A stretch of 64,000 nt of DNA, taken from assembly GCF_025151535.1 (NCBI RefSeq), contig NZ_CP102288.1, positions 997,501 through 1,061,500 of the forward strand, read 5' to 3'. Of this stretch, positions 16,693-23,856 are shown piece by piece (the stretch's first letter is position 1; the number at the start of each line of letters is the position of its first letter). Both the position numbers and the translations under genes were made by a program. The notes beneath the pieces were generated by a model, which was not told where the DNA came from, searched no databases, and saw nothing but the letters and a program-made list of their open reading frames with translations. The stretch comes from Segatella copri DSM 18205 (GTDB lineage: Bacteria > Bacteroidota > Bacteroidia > Bacteroidales > Bacteroidaceae).

Positions 16693-17046
16693 ATGAAGAA
16701 GATTATGGTATTAGCAGTAGCTATGTTTGCAATGGCAACAGCTACTTTCGCAGCAGATGAGGAGACAAATGCAACAGCAGCTTACAACATGAATATTAAG
16801 ATGTCTAGCTTGGCAGATGCTTTGAGCTTGAACATCGACCAGGTAGAGGCTGTAGCTGATGTACACAAGAACTTCACCGCAGACATGATGAATGCTGCAA
16901 CAGCAAAGGGTGAGGAACGTTCTGCAATGATTGACAAGGCAGTTTTGAAGGATCTCAAGTACATGCACGTTATCTTGGACAACAGTCAGTATCGTAAGTA
17001 CGTGATGCTTCTCAACACAACCCTTATCAACCGTGGTTTGAAGTAA
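16693..17046 (+). CDS. Small exported protein of unknown function
   Basis: 117 aa from the ATG at 16693; an in-frame ATG at 16654 would add 13 residues in front of the signal peptide and is rejected. Signal peptide residues 1-20 (MKKIMVLAVAMFAMATATFA, cut before ADEE). The mature part is helical (LADALSLNIDQVEAVADVHKNFT, MIDKAVLKDLKYMHVILD). A preceding AAAGAAAGG could serve as ribosome-binding site. It has its own promoter (16566) and terminator (17093), so it is a single-gene unit. No known family recognised. Confidence 0.75.
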   Translation: MKKIMVLAVAMFAMATATFAADEETNATAAYNMNIKMSSLADALSLNIDQVEAVADVHKNFTADMMNAATAKGEERSAMIDKAVLKDLKYMHVILDNSQYRKYVMLLNTTLINRGLK

Positions 17047-17092
17047 TCATCTTTTTATAGATGAGAAAAATAAGAGAGAGATTTAAAATAAG

Positions 17093-17131
17093 AATCCCAG
17101 TCGAGGTTTTATCCTGACTGGGATTTTTTTT
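17093..17131 (+). terminator. Rho-independent terminator after the 117-aa gene
   Basis: AATCCCAGTC (17093-17102) and GACTGGGATT (17116-17125) form a 10-bp stem followed by eight T. Confidence 0.9.
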
Positions 17132-17133
17132 GC

Positions 17134-17200
17134 CTTTGGGCCTTCAGCCCGTACTTAACCCACTTGCTAAACTTAGCTTCCTGATATGCGAAAGTTCAGA
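17134..17200. repeat. Interspersed palindromic element, half-copy D
   Basis: TTTGGGCCTTCAGCCCGTAC at the start and ATGCGAAAGTTCAG at the end match the right end of copy A (14221-14263). An inverted copy of TATGCGAAAGTTCAG lies at 17690-17704, so the PepSY-like gene between them is bracketed by a 15-bp inverted repeat. The element is in a convergent intergenic gap. Confidence 0.75.
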
Positions 17201-17211
17201 TAACTTGATAA

Positions 17212-17658
17212 TCAGTCAATATCTATTAATTGGAAATGCTTGTTGAAGGTCAAATCCAATCCGTTAGCCAGTTCTACCTCGTATTCATTCTTGCTCATTT
17301 CAATCTTCTTTACCGCTTGCGCTGGATAATTCTTCTTCAGGTAGTTTCTGATGGCCTGCGGAATCAACTTGGCTGGCACTTTTCCCTGCTTGCAGTCAAT
17401 CTCTGTGAGATTGCCTTTCTTATCAAATTCCAGCTTGGTTCCGTTCTGAAGAACCACATCATAGCTCTTGTTAATAACCCCCGTCTCAATGGTAGCAAGT
17501 ATCACCTTCTGACCATTGAAATGCTGGCTGAGTAAGGTCTGAGCCTTGGCAGGAAGTGCATTTACAGAGATAGGCTTGTCGTTGTCCGCATTCGCCACCA
17601 TATTGCATGAAACCATGCAGCAGATGGCAATCATCAAAATTCGCAAAATTCTTTTCAT
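17212..17658 (-). CDS. Exported PepSY-like (DUF2874-type) protein
   Basis: 148 aa. Signal peptide residues 1-24 (ending MVANA-DND). Two PepSY-like repeats follow. The first is around ALPAKAQTLLSQHFNGQKVILATIE, ending in the YDVVLQNGTKLEFDKKGNLTEID hairpin. The second is LIPQAIRNYLKKNYPAQAVKKIEMS, ending YEVELANGLDLTFNKHFQLIDID. The doubled 'x-hxhxLxxGxxLxFxxxxxhxxID' pattern is characteristic of Bacteroidota periplasmic PepSY-like proteins, often linked to binding or inhibition roles. Function here unknown. Monocistronic between copies of a 15-bp inverted repeat. Confidence 0.85.
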   Translation of the reverse strand: MKRILRILMIAICCMVSCNMVANADNDKPISVNALPAKAQTLLSQHFNGQKVILATIETGVINKSYDVVLQNGTKLEFDKKGNLTEIDCKQGKVPAKLIPQAIRNYLKKNYPAQAVKKIEMSKNEYEVELANGLDLTFNKHFQLIDID

Positions 17659-17727
17659 ACGCTACAAATTTAAAAATTATAATAACTAACTGAACTTTCG
17701 CATATAGGGAAGTTCAGTTATTTCAAT

Positions 17728-18120
17728 TTACTCCTTTACGATTTCTTTTCCTGCTGCCTGCCAGCCTATAAAGCCGGAATCGAGTTCTATTACCTGATAG
17801 CCGTTCTTTGTCAATATAGCTGCGGCATTTTTGCTTCGCTTGCCGCTTCGGCAGTTCACGGCGATAGTCTTGCTTTTGGGAAGAGTGGCAGCGGCCTTCT
17901 GCTCGAAGTCTGATTTCAGTACGTCAATGTTGATTGCCCCACGAATATGCCCATTGGCAAACTCCTCTGCGGTTCGTACATCGAGACGGATTACTGCGGT
18001 GTCAGCGATGGCTTTCTCATAGTCATCTGCCGACAGACTCTTATAGCCCTTATTTTGCGCCTGACAAGAAGACAGGCTTGATAGCATGGTTATAATGCTC
18101 ATGATAAATATTTTCTTCAT
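17728..18120 (-). CDS. Rhodanese-like domain lipoprotein
   Basis: 130 aa. Lipoprotein signal with lipobox LSSLSSC-QAQ (Cys19), so probably anchored in the envelope. A single rhodanese domain covers residues 28-128: DYEKAIADTAVIRLDVRTAEEF, GHIRGAINID, and the active-site loop VNCRSGKRSKNAA with the catalytic Cys90, closing with ELDSGFIGWQ. Rhodaneses transfer sulfane sulfur; a periplasmic lipidated member may act in thiol or redox handling. The active cysteine is intact. Upstream TATTTTTG on the minus strand (18203-18210) could be its -7 box. Confidence 0.9.
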   Translation of the reverse strand: MKKIFIMSIITMLSSLSSCQAQNKGYKSLSADDYEKAIADTAVIRLDVRTAEEFANGHIRGAINIDVLKSDFEQKAAATLPKSKTIAVNCRSGKRSKNAAAILTKNGYQVIELDSGFIGWQAAGKEIVKE

Positions 18121-18315
18121 TCTTTAATCTTTTAATAATTATGCGCCTTTAATCTAGGAGGATAAGCCATGCTCAACCCCCTACATTCTTGCAATATATC
18201 TGCAAAAATACAAAAAATATTCAGAAAGTTGATGATATGGATGGATTTTGTTAGCCGGGCGAACTCGATTTAACCTTATTTATACGATAGAGGGATGTTT
18301 TGATAATCTGAAATC

Positions 18316-18411
18316 CTTAATGACCGGAAATGACCGTGACCGGAAATGACCGGAATCTTAGGGGTTTGAAAATGATAATGACCCTTAATGACTTTGACCC
18401 TTCATGACCGG
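18316..18411. repeat. Cluster of TGACC words, direct orientation
   Basis: TTAATGACCGGAAATGACCG is followed by TGACCGGAAATGACCGG, then after 25 nt AATGACCCTTAATGAC, TTGACCCTTCATGACCGG. At least eight TGAC(C) words in 96 bp, spaced about 6-10 bp. The same words build the palindrome at 19338-19499. Confidence 0.8.
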
Positions 18412-18423
18412 CTGAACCCCCTC

Positions 18424-18557
18424 TCGCCCTGAAGGGGCAGAAGCTCCTAGCCCAGGGTAGCACCCTGGGTAAATACGGACGCAAACAAGTCGCCCTGTAA
18501 GGGCAAAAGCTTTTAAATATCAGGTAATTTATAAAGCTTTTGCCCCTACAGGGCGAC
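18424..18557. repeat. Interspersed palindromic element, copy B (right end missing)
   Basis: Starts CGCCCTGAAGGGGCAGAAG, continues with CCCAGGGTAGCACCCTGGG and the central GTCGCCCTGTAAGGGC hairpin with its partner ending CAGGGCGAC. The outer right modules seen in copies A and C are absent, and the element stops about 10 bp before the smalltalk stop codon. Confidence 0.85.
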
Positions 18558-18566
18558 CTTTTGTTT

Positions 18567-18662
18567 TTATCCCATGCAGCTCGTTACTCCGAGCGTAGTA
18601 GCGATAGCGGTCAGAATGCTGATGGCTATCTGCAGAATCGTTTTCCAAGTGTTCGCTTTCAT
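18567..18662 (-). CDS. Smalltalk family peptide (31 aa)
   Basis: Read by hand from the ATG at 18662 to TAA at 18567: 31 codons starting MKANTWKTILQIAIS and ending LGVTSCMG. One hydrophobic segment with a C-terminal Cys. This is the pattern of the small 'smalltalk' proteins that in Bacteroidales follow HU-HIG DNA-binding protein genes. The same order is kept here, but the HU gene upstream is broken. The reading frame is intact and the sequence is conserved enough to be recognised at once. The function of the family is not known to me. Confidence 0.85.
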   Translation of the reverse strand: MKANTWKTILQIAISILTAIATTLGVTSCMG

Positions 18663-18666
18663 TTTT

Positions 18667-18700
18667 TTGAATGTTGAATGTTGAATGTTGAATGTTGAAT
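18667..18700. repeat. TTGAATG tandem repeat (nearly five units)
   Basis: Seven-bp unit TTGAATG repeated 4.9 times with no change, immediately upstream of the smalltalk start. Related but degenerate TGTTGAACGTTAAGTGTT words lie at 61453-61485, upstream of the second cassette's promoter. Confidence 0.9.
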
Positions 18701-18711
18701 TTTTTGTGGGC

Positions 18712-18753
18712 GGATAGGCTGGGCTAGGGGCTAGCACCCTAGCCAGTCTATCC
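18712..18753. repeat. Intercistronic inverted repeat
   Basis: GGATAGGCTGGGCTAGGG pairs with CCCTAGCCAGTCTATCC around a GCTAGC core. It lies between the broken HU-HIG gene and the smalltalk gene, with no T-run on either strand. It could stabilise or separate the two messages. Confidence 0.7.
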
Positions 18754-18758
18754 TTGGG

Positions 18759-19007
18759 CTATTCAAGGCCGTCGCCAGTATCGCCAGTGCTGCCGCCTGA
18801 TTCAGAGCCTTGGCCTTCGCTGCCAGTCTGACCGGTGTTTGAACCGCCTGGGGTAGAACCGCCTGGCGTATTATCCGGAGTAGTTGGGGCGTTGAGTTCA
18901 ACGTTGGTCTTACCCTCCTTCTTTGCCTGGTTGATGCGTGACATAGCCTAGTTGATTTCCAGAAGATTTGCGTTCACGCTACGCATTACGATGCTGTAAT
19001 TAATCAT
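18759..19007 (-). pseudogene. HU-HIG-type DNA-binding protein gene, decayed
   Basis: From an ATG at 19007 the frame reads MINYSIVMRSVNANLLEIN, then an amber TAG at 18948-18950. It continues in the same frame as an open stretch (AMSRINQAKKEGKTNVEL) that ends in a Gly/Ser/Thr-rich tail, GDTGDGLE. The tail closely resembles that of the intact HU-HIG protein at 61951-62502 (ends GNEGDGLE), and the start resembles HU-HIG proteins I know from Bacteroidales. The central DNA-binding core of about 90 residues is missing. So the gene has both an internal deletion and a nonsense codon. A promoter (19181) still faces it. Confidence 0.75.
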
Positions 19008-19180
19008 AGTTGTTTGTAGTATGTTTAGAGTCCTTTGTTTTGCAACTCCCCAGAACGCCCCGTTCCTGCCGTTTTCGGGGTCTTCATTGATGACCGGCGC
19101 CTGCCATCATTTATGACCCGTGTTGGTCTTAAGAGAAGACCGGCTTCAGGCACAAAAGGCTGTTCTTTCGATTGCCGGTG

Positions 19181-19188
19181 CAAAGATA
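19181..19188 (-). promoter_or_regulatory. -7 element upstream of the decayed HU-HIG gene
   Basis: TATCTTTG on the minus strand, about 175 nt before the old ATG. The long leader between them carries isolated ATGACC words (near 19088 and 19115). No good -33 element is visible. Confidence 0.55.
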
Positions 19189-19337
19189 CAACATTTTCGG
19201 GCAGAATACAAGCTTTCACCCTGACTTTCTATGCGAGAAAGGCTATAAGTAGCTGCAATACAATAAGTTATATTGATTTTCTATCTGAACTTTATTGCAG
19301 AAACAATCAGCAATGGAAAAGTAAGGATGAAAAACAA

Positions 19338-19499
19338 GCGTGTCATTAAGGGTCAGTGTCATTAAGGGTCATTTAGAAAAATGAAAGTGTCATTTTGAGC
19401 TATAGTATATATAAATATTTATTTATATATATACTATAGGGATTTTTCTCCCCCGAAAATGAAAATGACCCTTAATGACCTTGACCCTTAATGACACGC
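19338..19499. repeat. 162-bp palindrome of TGACC words around an AT-rich core
   Basis: The left arm 19338-19374 and right arm 19463-19499 are inverted copies matching at 35 of 37 positions; each is two TGACCCTTAA-type words plus a GCGTGTCA end. The centre holds a second dyad, CTATAGTATATATA (19400) against TATATATACTATAG (ends 19439). There is no reading frame. Its layout equals that of 58502-58667, which uses a different word. Could be an origin, a regulator target or a cruciform-forming site of the decayed cassette. Confidence 0.9.
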
Positions 19500-20142
19500 A
19501 AGATGAACTTGTGAGTTTTACCTGATATAGATCTGGCGTATGTCTGAATGTGTTGGTTGTTAGTGTGTTATGTGTATTTTGTTATATTCATACTCTAATA
19601 TTTTGTGTATAATAATTATCTATATATTAAGTCGTTTTAGTTAGCTGATATGTTGTTCGATTCTACATTTTTATCCTTGTTTCCTGTTGCATTTTGTCAA
19701 AAATACGTCATATTAGAGGCGCATTTAATGTCCGAGGAGGGGCATTTTTTACCCTAGGAGAGGGGGTAATATACCTTCCTAACCCCCATATTTTGCATTT
19801 TTCCGTTAAATAACGTGATGAAATTCTTTGGTTGCCAACTTTTTATTATCTTTGGTAGTGATTGATAAAATATTGACGTAGTAATAGTTCGGAAAGCTAG
19901 AAACTACATAATAACAATACTAATATGAGAAGGGATAACCTATTGTTATATAACTATTTAGTATGTATATTTTGTGTGTGAAGCGAATCCTGTATGTTGT
20001 GTTATGAATGGAATATATATTTACTTTTCAAATCATAGCATTCGCTTTTTATGCATTCTTCCAATACCTGTTTTCAGCGATGAAAAACGGAAAAATTAGA
20101 GTTTTCTGATTACATAAACCCCTTTTTTAGCCCATGAATAGC
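19500..20142. other. AT-rich non-coding stretch
   Basis: No credible reading frame. One possible -7 box TATCTTTG at 19847-19854 (with TTTG 16 nt upstream) points toward 19.9 kb but no gene follows. GGAGGGGCATTTTTTACCC and nearby G/C runs (19735-19795) stand out from the AT background. Confidence 0.5.
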
Positions 20143-20274
20143 TGATTTTGCACTTTAATTTATGACCTCATCGAGCAGCTGAAGGAGGAATATCCATTAG
20201 CCACGATTCATGGTCATAATGAATTTGCCAACAAAGCCTGCCCCTGCTTTAATGTGAAGAAGGAGTGGGGCTAA
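20143..20274 (+). pseudogene. C-terminal remnant of an N-acetylmuramoyl-L-alanine amidase
   Basis: From 20143 the frame reads without start codon to TAA at 20272-20274. The recognisable piece is YDLIEQLKEEYPLATIHGH, then NEFANKACPCFNVKKEWG. This is the end of the Amidase_2-type endolysin-like proteins that accompany HU-HIG and smalltalk genes in Bacteroidales. The zinc-ligand His and the ACPCF motif are kept, but all upstream sequence is gone. It supports the view that 18.3-20.3 kb is a decayed cassette. Confidence 0.75.
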
Positions 20275-20277
20275 CAG

Positions 20278-20306
20278 ATAGGGAACGCACTGCGTTCCCT
20301 ATTTTC
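20278..20306 (+). terminator. Terminator after the amidase remnant
   Basis: ATAGGGAACGC (20278-20288), loop ACT, GCGTTCCCTAT (20292-20302), followed by TTT. The hairpin starts 4 nt after the old stop codon, as expected for the original gene's terminator. Confidence 0.85.
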
Positions 20307-20545
20307 GTTATCTATTATTTCCAGATGCAACATGTGGATGTTGCTGATAGTATAGCTTTCTCTTGGATTTTTGGCTAAATGATATGCTAAATAATAATAA
20401 AATTGCTGCAAAGTAAGTCTGTTTTCAAAATTTTCAATTATCTTTGCTGATTGCAATAAAATAGATAAAAGATATTAATCGAATAAAAGGCGTGTTGGTT
20501 ATCAATATGTAACCACCGATTTGTATTATCTAAAAACTAAGGATT

Positions 20546-21346
20546 ATGGCAAAGATAAAAGTTGAAAATACAGAAATATCTGTTGTTAATGTTCAAAATG
20601 AGGATTATATCTCTCTGACAGATATGGCACATAGCCAAATGCAAGAGCATATTATTTTCAGATGGATGAGCCTCAAAAGTACAATAGAATACCTCGGTGA
20701 ATGGGAAAAGCTATATAATCCGAATTTTAATTGTACCGAATTCGATACAATTAAAAATGCAGCAGGAAGCAACAACTTCGTGCTTTCTGTAAAGGCATGG
20801 ATTCAAAGAACAGGTGCAATAGGCATCATGGCAAAAGCTGGCCGATATGGTGGAACTTATGCTCATCGAGACATTGCGTACCACTTTGGAATGTGGATTA
20901 GTCCTCGTTTCCAGCTTTTGTTGGTAAAAGAGTATCAACGTCTTAAAGCTGATGAGCAGAAACAATTGTCATGGTCTGCCAAGCGGGAACTATCAAAGAT
21001 AAACTATCGCATTCACACGGATGCTATCAAAGTAAATCTCATTCCTGCGGAAGTGACTCGTGAGCAAGCTGCCATGAAATATGCTGATGAAGCGGATGTA
21101 CTCAACATAGCCATGTTCGGCATGACTGCGAAACAATGGCGTGAGCAGAATCCCGACAAGAAAGGCAACATTCGTGACTATGCCAGTATTAATGAACTTA
21201 TCTGTCTCTCAAATATGGAGAATCTCAACGCTGTATTTATCAATGATGGTATGGCGCAGTCTGAGCGACTTATCAAACTCAATCAGATTGCCATTCAGCA
21301 GATGAAAATTCTTGAAGATACAGGCGGAAGAAACTTATTAAAATAA
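20546..21346 (+). CDS. KilA-N domain protein
   Basis: 266 aa, cytosolic. The N-terminal ~130 residues form a KilA-N DNA-binding domain: DYISLTDMAHSQ, then WMSLKSTIEYLGEWEKLYNPNF, AWIQRTGAIGIMAKAGRYGGTYAHRDIAYHFGMWISPRFQ spread over ~75-120. The C-terminal half (TREQAAMKYADEADVLNIAMFGMTAKQWREQNP) is the conserved helical tail found with this domain in Bacteroidota chromosomes. KilA-N proteins are typical of phages and mobile islands. Its position right after a decayed cassette fits an accessory gene. The partner or target is unknown. Confidence 0.9.
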   Translation: MAKIKVENTEISVVNVQNEDYISLTDMAHSQMQEHIIFRWMSLKSTIEYLGEWEKLYNPNFNCTEFDTIKNAAGSNNFVLSVKAWIQRTGAIGIMAKAGRYGGTYAHRDIAYHFGMWISPRFQLLLVKEYQRLKADEQKQLSWSAKRELSKINYRIHTDAIKVNLIPAEVTREQAAMKYADEADVLNIAMFGMTAKQWREQNPDKKGNIRDYASINELICLSNMENLNAVFINDGMAQSERLIKLNQIAIQQMKILEDTGGRNLLK

Positions 21347-21386
21347 AGATGAACATGGCAATAAAGGATAAGGATGGAAATACGGT

Positions 21387-21413
21387 GGGATGCATTTTTA
21401 TCAGATGCATCCC
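21387..21413. terminator. Hairpin after the KilA-N gene
   Basis: GGGATGCAT (21387-21395) and ATGCATCCC (21405-21413) are perfect inverted copies. No T-run follows, so a terminator role is only likely. Confidence 0.5.
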
Positions 21414-21544
21414 CCTATGTAAATCCATATATTTCTTGTAGCGGCTTTAAACTTTATCTTCTATCTTTGTGAATAGGCATTTCCCTTTTCTATAATCGTT
21501 GGGAAAATTTCAAGTTCCTCATCATTTTCAGTACCTATTTTATA

Positions 21545-22804
21545 TTATATATGGTACTTATTCTGGTAGTGGCGCTTGGATTTAACAGGGGCTCCATGGA
21601 AGGAACCGCTGCCCATACCGCTGCCACGAAAACTCTCATGGAAGCCTGAACCACCGCTATATTCGCCCCAGCGGGCTCTGATTCTATCTACATAATTAAC
21701 CGTTTCCGTGCCTCGCATATAACCATATTTCACTACCGGATCTGTGTAATAAGCCGGTTGAGAAAGGCGCAGAATATAATCGCGAATTACGCCCCAATTG
21801 TACGGATTCTGACCATGTTTGCGAGCCAGCGCCATCGCATCTCTGATGTGGAAATAGCCACCATTATAAGAAGCAAGGGCGAAAAGCATGCGCTGGAAAG
21901 GGTCGCCTACGTCAGAGAAATGCCCCTGCAGTTCCGCCATATATCTGGCTGCCGCAGCCACATTCGCCTCAGGTTCATGAATCATGCTCATCGGCAAACC
22001 CAGATGGGAAGCCGTGCCTGGCATAATCTGCATCAGTCCGCAAGCTCCAGCCCATGACTTCGCATTCGGGTCGAAACAGCTCTCCTGATAACATTGGGCA
22101 GCCATCAGACGCCAGTCCATGCGAGCCGTTCCGCTATAGCGCTGGAAGAGGTGGTCGTAGCGGGAAATAACACCCTTAGAACGGTTCAGGAATGGTGAAT
22201 AAACGTGGCGGCGCACGCTGGCAGAAGAAAGCAGCCACGATTCTTCCTGCTTGACCTGAGCAATCAGCTTAGGCTTAAACCAGCCGTTCAGGGTGTCGGC
22301 AAGACTCTTGTTACCGTTCAGCACAGCCCATTGGGTGCGGGTGCTGTCGGGCGTAACACCACAGAACAGCAGGTTGCCTCTGGTCTGTTTTCGGGGTAGG
22401 GGCACGGCAATCACATCACCTTCTCCCTTCTCCAGTTTGCGCACCATTTCAGCCGTATCCTTACATTCTTCTACGCGTAACGACACGCCGATCTGCTGGG
22501 CAAACTTCTCGCAGAGCAGATATTGCAGTCCCATTCCGTGGCTGTGGTAATCATAATAGGTAGTAGGGCCGTTAACGGTAAGCATGATGAGCTCACCATT
22601 GGCCTGAATATCTTCGAGCGAAAGCCCCTTGCTGGTTGAAGCAGGTTTCTTTTCATCGCCATCAGCCCCATCAGAGTTGTCAGCATACTCCATTTCGCCT
22701 ACGGGAGTTCCCCATGGCGTAAGCTCCTGCTGCGGTTTCTTGTCGGCACAGGCAGCGAGCAAAAATAGTGCATATAATGCGTATAAATATCCTTTATTCT
22801 TCAT
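21545..22804 (-). CDS. Lipoprotein membrane-bound lytic transglycosylase, MltF-like
   Basis: 419 aa from the ATG at 22804 (an in-frame ATG at 22837 lies upstream of the -7 box and is rejected). Lipobox LFLLAAC-ADK. Residues ~65-195 resemble the periplasmic solute-binding fold that MltF carries (GELIMLTVNGPTTYYDYHSHG, LRVEECKDTAEMVRKLEKGEGDVI). The catalytic SLT domain follows, with the active Glu in MAAQCYQESCFDPNAKSW and the motif GACGLMQIMPGTA. Cleaves peptidoglycan to 1,6-anhydromuropeptides. The last ~30 residues are Gly/Ser/His-rich. Confidence 0.93.
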   Translation of the reverse strand: MKNKGYLYALYALFLLAACADKKPQQELTPWGTPVGEMEYADNSDGADGDEKKPASTSKGLSLEDIQANGELIMLTVNGPTTYYDYHSHGMGLQYLLCEKFAQQIGVSLRVEECKDTAEMVRKLEKGEGDVIAVPLPRKQTRGNLLFCGVTPDSTRTQWAVLNGNKSLADTLNGWFKPKLIAQVKQEESWLLSSASVRRHVYSPFLNRSKGVISRYDHLFQRYSGTARMDWRLMAAQCYQESCFDPNAKSWAGACGLMQIMPGTASHLGLPMSMIHEPEANVAAAARYMAELQGHFSDVGDPFQRMLFALASYNGGYFHIRDAMALARKHGQNPYNWGVIRDYILRLSQPAYYTDPVVKYGYMRGTETVNYVDRIRARWGEYSGGSGFHESFRGSGMGSGSFHGAPVKSKRHYQNKYHI

Positions 22805-22812
22805 TTCAGCTG

Positions 22813-22820
22813 CAAAAGTA
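22813..22820 (-). promoter_or_regulatory. -7 element of the transglycosylase gene
   Basis: TACTTTTG on the minus strand, only ~9 nt before the ATG at 22804. It forms a divergent pair with 22875-22882. Confidence 0.5.
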
Positions 22821-22874
22821 CGAAATATTTTGCACATAAGTGAGAAATTATTTGTTTATTCTAATAAAAATATG

Positions 22875-22882
22875 TACTTTTG
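22875..22882 (+). promoter_or_regulatory. -7 element of the his operon
   Basis: TACTTTTG 29 nt before the hisG ATG at 22911. No attenuator-type His-codon leader is seen in the short leader. Confidence 0.6.
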
Positions 22883-22910
22883 CAATGTTTTTCAAACAAA
22901 ATATAGAAAT

Positions 22911-23762
22911 ATGTTACGAATAGCAGTACAAAGTAAGGGTCGTCTTTTCGACGACACCATGAATCTTTTATCAGAGGCTGACATCAAAGTAAGCGCCTCT
23001 AAACGCACCCTCCTGGTGCAGTCAAGCAACTTTCCTCTCGAGGTTCTCTACCTTCGTGATGATGATATTCCTCAGAGCGTAGCCTCTGGTGTGGCAGATA
23101 TCGGAATCGTGGGCGAGAACGAGTTTGTAGAGCGTGGAGAGAATGCGCAGATTATCGACCGTCTGGGTTTCAGCAAGTGCCGCCTGAGTCTCGCAATTCC
23201 TAAGAAGATTGATTATCCGGGATTGCAATGGTTCAACGGCAAGAAGATTGCTACTTCTTACCCTAACATCCTGCGCAAGTTTATGAAGAAGAACAATATC
23301 AATGCCGACATCCATGTCATTACGGGTTCTGTAGAAATCAGTCCGGGCATCGGTTTGGCTGACGGTATTTTCGATATTGTAAGTTCTGGTTCTACTCTGG
23401 TCAGCAACAATCTTGCTGAGGTTGAGGTGGTGATGAAGAGCGAGGCTCTGCTCATCGGAAACTGGAACATGGACGAGGAGAAGCATGAGATTCTGAACGA
23501 AATGCTGTTCCGCTTCGAGGCTGTACGTTCTGCACAGGACAAGAAGTACGTGATGATGAATGCTCCTAAGGAAAAGATTCAGGAGATTACAGAAGTATTG
23601 CCAGGCATCAAGAGTCCTACGATTATCCCATTGGCTGATGAGGAATGGTGCTCTATCCACACCGTGCTCGATGAGAAGCGTTTCTGGGAAATCATAGGCA
23701 AGTTGAAGGAACTCGGTGCACAGGGCATCCTGGTAACACCAATCGAAAAGATGATATTATAA
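22911..23762 (+). CDS. hisG: ATP phosphoribosyltransferase (long form)
   Basis: 283 aa. First step of histidine synthesis, joining ATP and PRPP. The start MLRIAVQSKGRLFDDTMNLL is the canonical HisG N-terminus; the open frame extends upstream to 22629, but that part overlaps the divergent gene and promoter. The PRPP-binding block is GLADGIFDIVSSGSTLVSN. The C-terminal regulatory domain (PTIIPLADEEWCSIHTVLDE to the end) identifies the HisZ-independent, histidine-inhibited long form. First gene of hisG-hisD-hisC. Confidence 0.97.
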   Translation: MLRIAVQSKGRLFDDTMNLLSEADIKVSASKRTLLVQSSNFPLEVLYLRDDDIPQSVASGVADIGIVGENEFVERGENAQIIDRLGFSKCRLSLAIPKKIDYPGLQWFNGKKIATSYPNILRKFMKKNNINADIHVITGSVEISPGIGLADGIFDIVSSGSTLVSNNLAEVEVVMKSEALLIGNWNMDEEKHEILNEMLFRFEAVRSAQDKKYVMMNAPKEKIQEITEVLPGIKSPTIIPLADEEWCSIHTVLDEKRFWEIIGKLKELGAQGILVTPIEKMIL

Positions 23763-23856
23763 TAATGTGTAGTGTTTAATGTGTAATGTTTATTTAGAGA
23801 CATTATGCGTTAAAAACCAAACATTAAACATTAATAATTAAAAATTAATAATAGGA

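Noticed and set aside
19035..19349. 104-codon plus-strand frame in the decayed cassette
   Set aside because: Opposite the leader of the old HU-HIG gene and running into the TGACC palindrome; no similarity to cassette proteins.
19650..19680. GTTCGATTC resembling a tRNA T-loop
   Set aside because: No acceptor, D or anticodon stems can be built around it.
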